A DNA stretch of 6,310 nt, from NCBI GenBank assembly GCA_016199015.1, contig JACQHN010000186.1, positions 1 to 6,310 of the forward strand, given 5' to 3'. This stretch comes from Nitrospira defluvii. GTDB lineage: Bacteria; Nitrospirota; Nitrospiria; Nitrospirales; Nitrospiraceae. Position 1 is the first letter of the stretch. Each line of letters begins with the position of its first letter. This document shows positions 4,748-6,310 of the stretch, piece after piece. Below the pieces are notes generated by a model. That model did not search any database and had not been told where the DNA came from. It was given only the letters and a program-made list of their open reading frames with translations. The translations under genes were made by a program, and so were the position numbers.

Positions 4748-6310
4748 TTACCGCCGAGGCAAATGTCTGTCCAGGAAAGAGTTGAAAGCGGCGAGGCCGT
4801 GACGTCTCGTCTCTCGGTTTCCCGCTACGTCCAGGCGCCACAGGTCGGCTGATTTTGGTGTCGGACTCGGTGAATGGCCTGTCGTGAGGCGATCCCCCGC
4901 GGCAACGCGTGCATACAGAGCCGGGAGGATCACGAGGGTAAGAATAGTAGACGTGAGGAGTCCCCCGATCACCACGGTGGCCAAGGGACGTTGGACCTCC
5001 GCTCCCATACTGGTCGCCAGCGCCATGGGGAGGAATCCCAGACTCGCCACGAGCGCCGTCATGAGCACCGGCCGCAGACGATCCATCGCGCCTTGGGAGA
5101 CCGCCTGGTCCGTCGGCAGGCCGTCCGTTTCCAATTGACGGATATGGCTGACCAGCACGACCGCATTCAGCACCGCAATCCCAAAGAGGGCGATAAATCC
5201 AATGATCGCGGAGATGCTGAACGGCAGGCCTCGCATCCATAGCGCCAGAATGCCGCCGGACAGGGCGAGCGGGACGTTGAGGAAAATCAGCAGGGCGGGC
5301 CGCATTGCGCCGAAGATCACCGACAACATCCCGAGAATCAGGAGCAGCGTGACCGGCACGACCATGGCGAGTCGCCGAACGGCTTCCTGCAAGTGTTCAT
5401 ACTGTCCTCCCCAGATCAGCTCATACCCGACGGGCAGCGTGACCGCCTGGGCCATGGCCCGCTGAGCATCGGCTACGAAGCCGCCCAAATCTCGTCCTCG
5501 AATATTGCATTCCACCACGATGCGCCGTTGCACATGCTCCCGGCTGATTTGCGCCGGGCCCGAATCGATCTTGATCGTGGTGACGCGCGACAGCGGCACC
5601 AGTTCACCATGCATGGTGGGAATCAACAGATTGCCCAACGTGCTTGGGTCCTGGAAGACGCGCTCGGCCAATCGCACGACCAACTCGAACCGTCGGGAGC
5701 CTTGCACGACGGTCCCGACGACTGTTCCCACCCGCGTGGTTTGGACGAGCGTGAGCACCTCTTCCGCCGTGAGGCCATAGCGGGCGATCTCTGCGCGATC
5801 GACGATGATACGCAGCAGCGGTAACCCGGCCACCTGTTCGACCTTCACATCAGCTGCGCCCGGCACGGCTTGAAGCGCCCGCGCTGCTCGCTCGGCCTGC
5901 TGCTTGAGGATGTCCAGGTCGGGGCCAAAAATTTTGACCGCGAGATCCGACCGCACGCCGGCAATCAGCTCATTGAAGCGCATCTCGATGGGTTGGGTAA
6001 ACCCGAGGCCGACGCCGGGTACCTGCTCCACGATCGTCTTCTTCATCACCTCGATCAGTTCATTACGGGGCCCCGCTGTGACCCACTCTCGCTGTGGCTT
6101 GAGGATGACGAACACATCGGACAGCTCGACGCCCATGACATCCGTGGCCACTTCAGGACTGCCGGTGCGTGTGACGACCTGCGTGACCTCGGGGAAGCGA
6201 CGCAGCACACGCTCGATATCGAGCGCGGTCGCGACGGATTCGGTCAGCGAGATGCTGGGTAACCGCCACACCTGCACCGCGAGGTCCCCTTCCTCCAGCC
6301 GAGGGACGAA
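4748..6310 (-). CDS. czcA: CzcA-like heavy-metal RND efflux pump, C-terminal half (5' end off window)
   Basis: The reading frame is open to the right edge, so the first 33 bases on this strand also code ('FVPRLEEGDLAVQVWRLPS' runs in from 6310). The 520 visible residues are about half of a usual ~1040-aa HME-RND inner-membrane pump, which exports divalent metal ions by proton antiport with a periplasmic adaptor and outer-membrane channel. Family marks, in visible residues counted from 6310: 'EGDLAVQVWRLPSISLTES' (7-25), 'QPIEMRFNELIAGVRSDLAV' (106-125), 'WGGQYEHL' (300-307), membrane helices near 317-335, 339-359, 365-389, 416-432 and 444-467, 'GIAVLNAVVLVSHI' (377-390) and 'GAEVQRPLATVVIGG' (436-450). 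The wording is closer to CzcA than to CusA, but metal specificity cannot be fixed without the N-terminal half, which also holds the proton-relay acidic residue. After the last helix there is an unusual polar tail of about 50 residues ending 'FLDRHLPRR'. The stop is TAA at 4750-4748. Confidence 0.93.
   Translation of the reverse strand, partial: FVPRLEEGDLAVQVWRLPSISLTESVATALDIERVLRRFPEVTQVVTRTGSPEVATDVMGVELSDVFVILKPQREWVTAGPRNELIEVMKKTIVEQVPGVGLGFTQPIEMRFNELIAGVRSDLAVKIFGPDLDILKQQAERAARALQAVPGAADVKVEQVAGLPLLRIIVDRAEIARYGLTAEEVLTLVQTTRVGTVVGTVVQGSRRFELVVRLAERVFQDPSTLGNLLIPTMHGELVPLSRVTTIKIDSGPAQISREHVQRRIVVECNIRGRDLGGFVADAQRAMAQAVTLPVGYELIWGGQYEHLQEAVRRLAMVVPVTLLLILGMLSVIFGAMRPALLIFLNVPLALSGGILALWMRGLPFSISAIIGFIALFGIAVLNAVVLVSHIRQLETDGLPTDQAVSQGAMDRLRPVLMTALVASLGFLPMALATSMGAEVQRPLATVVIGGLLTSTILTLVILPALYARVAAGDRLTTGHSPSPTPKSADLWRLDVAGNRETRRHGLAAFNSFLDRHLPRR

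Noticed and set aside
4719..5240. 173-aa - strand frame inside the end of the RND gene
   Set aside because: It is a Gly/Arg/Pro-rich shadow; the RND frame is continuous through the same region with membrane helices and family motifs.

Overview
The window comes from a GC-rich bacterium. Gene content and intergenic style resemble the Nitrospirota (Nitrospira-like): a stand-alone SagB/ThcOx-type oxidoreductase, a glycine-zipper lipoprotein, a heavy-metal RND pump, single-domain response regulators, and short repeat fragments between genes. This assignment is inferred from remembered families, not from a search. No rRNA, tRNA, CRISPR array, transposase or integrase is visible.

The left half is read on the + strand. 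It opens with a complete SagB/ThcOx-family nitroreductase-fold protein (49-1797, 582 aa). A 144-bp repeat-rich spacer follows, then a 284-aa soluble protein that I do not recognise (1942-2796); it contains four gap-free copies of a 19-residue helical unit. Next is a 154-bp spacer made of two repeat-like pieces: a GC-rich stretch opening with a 'GGATGCTGAAAAA' segment, and an AT-rich 'ATTGAAC' heptamer/palindrome block. The last + strand gene is a small glycine-zipper lipoprotein (2951-3367).

The right half is read on the - strand and converges on the lipoprotein with only 28 bp between stop codons. In transcription order it holds the C-terminal half of a CzcA-like HME-RND efflux pump (entering from beyond the right edge, stop at 4748), two consecutive receiver-only response regulators (4290-4655 and 3815-4225), and a small VanZ-family membrane protein (3396-3818). 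The VanZ TTG start overlaps the stop codon of the second regulator. The two regulators and vanZ look like one transcription unit. Whether the pump gene is co-transcribed with them is open: the 92-bp gap shows no terminator that I can see.

There is no obvious large new system. The points most worth following are the unknown repeat-unit protein, the SagB-type enzyme whose two halves appear to keep complementary parts of the nitroreductase motif set with no peptide-modification partner nearby, and the intergenic repeat modules flanking the unknown gene.
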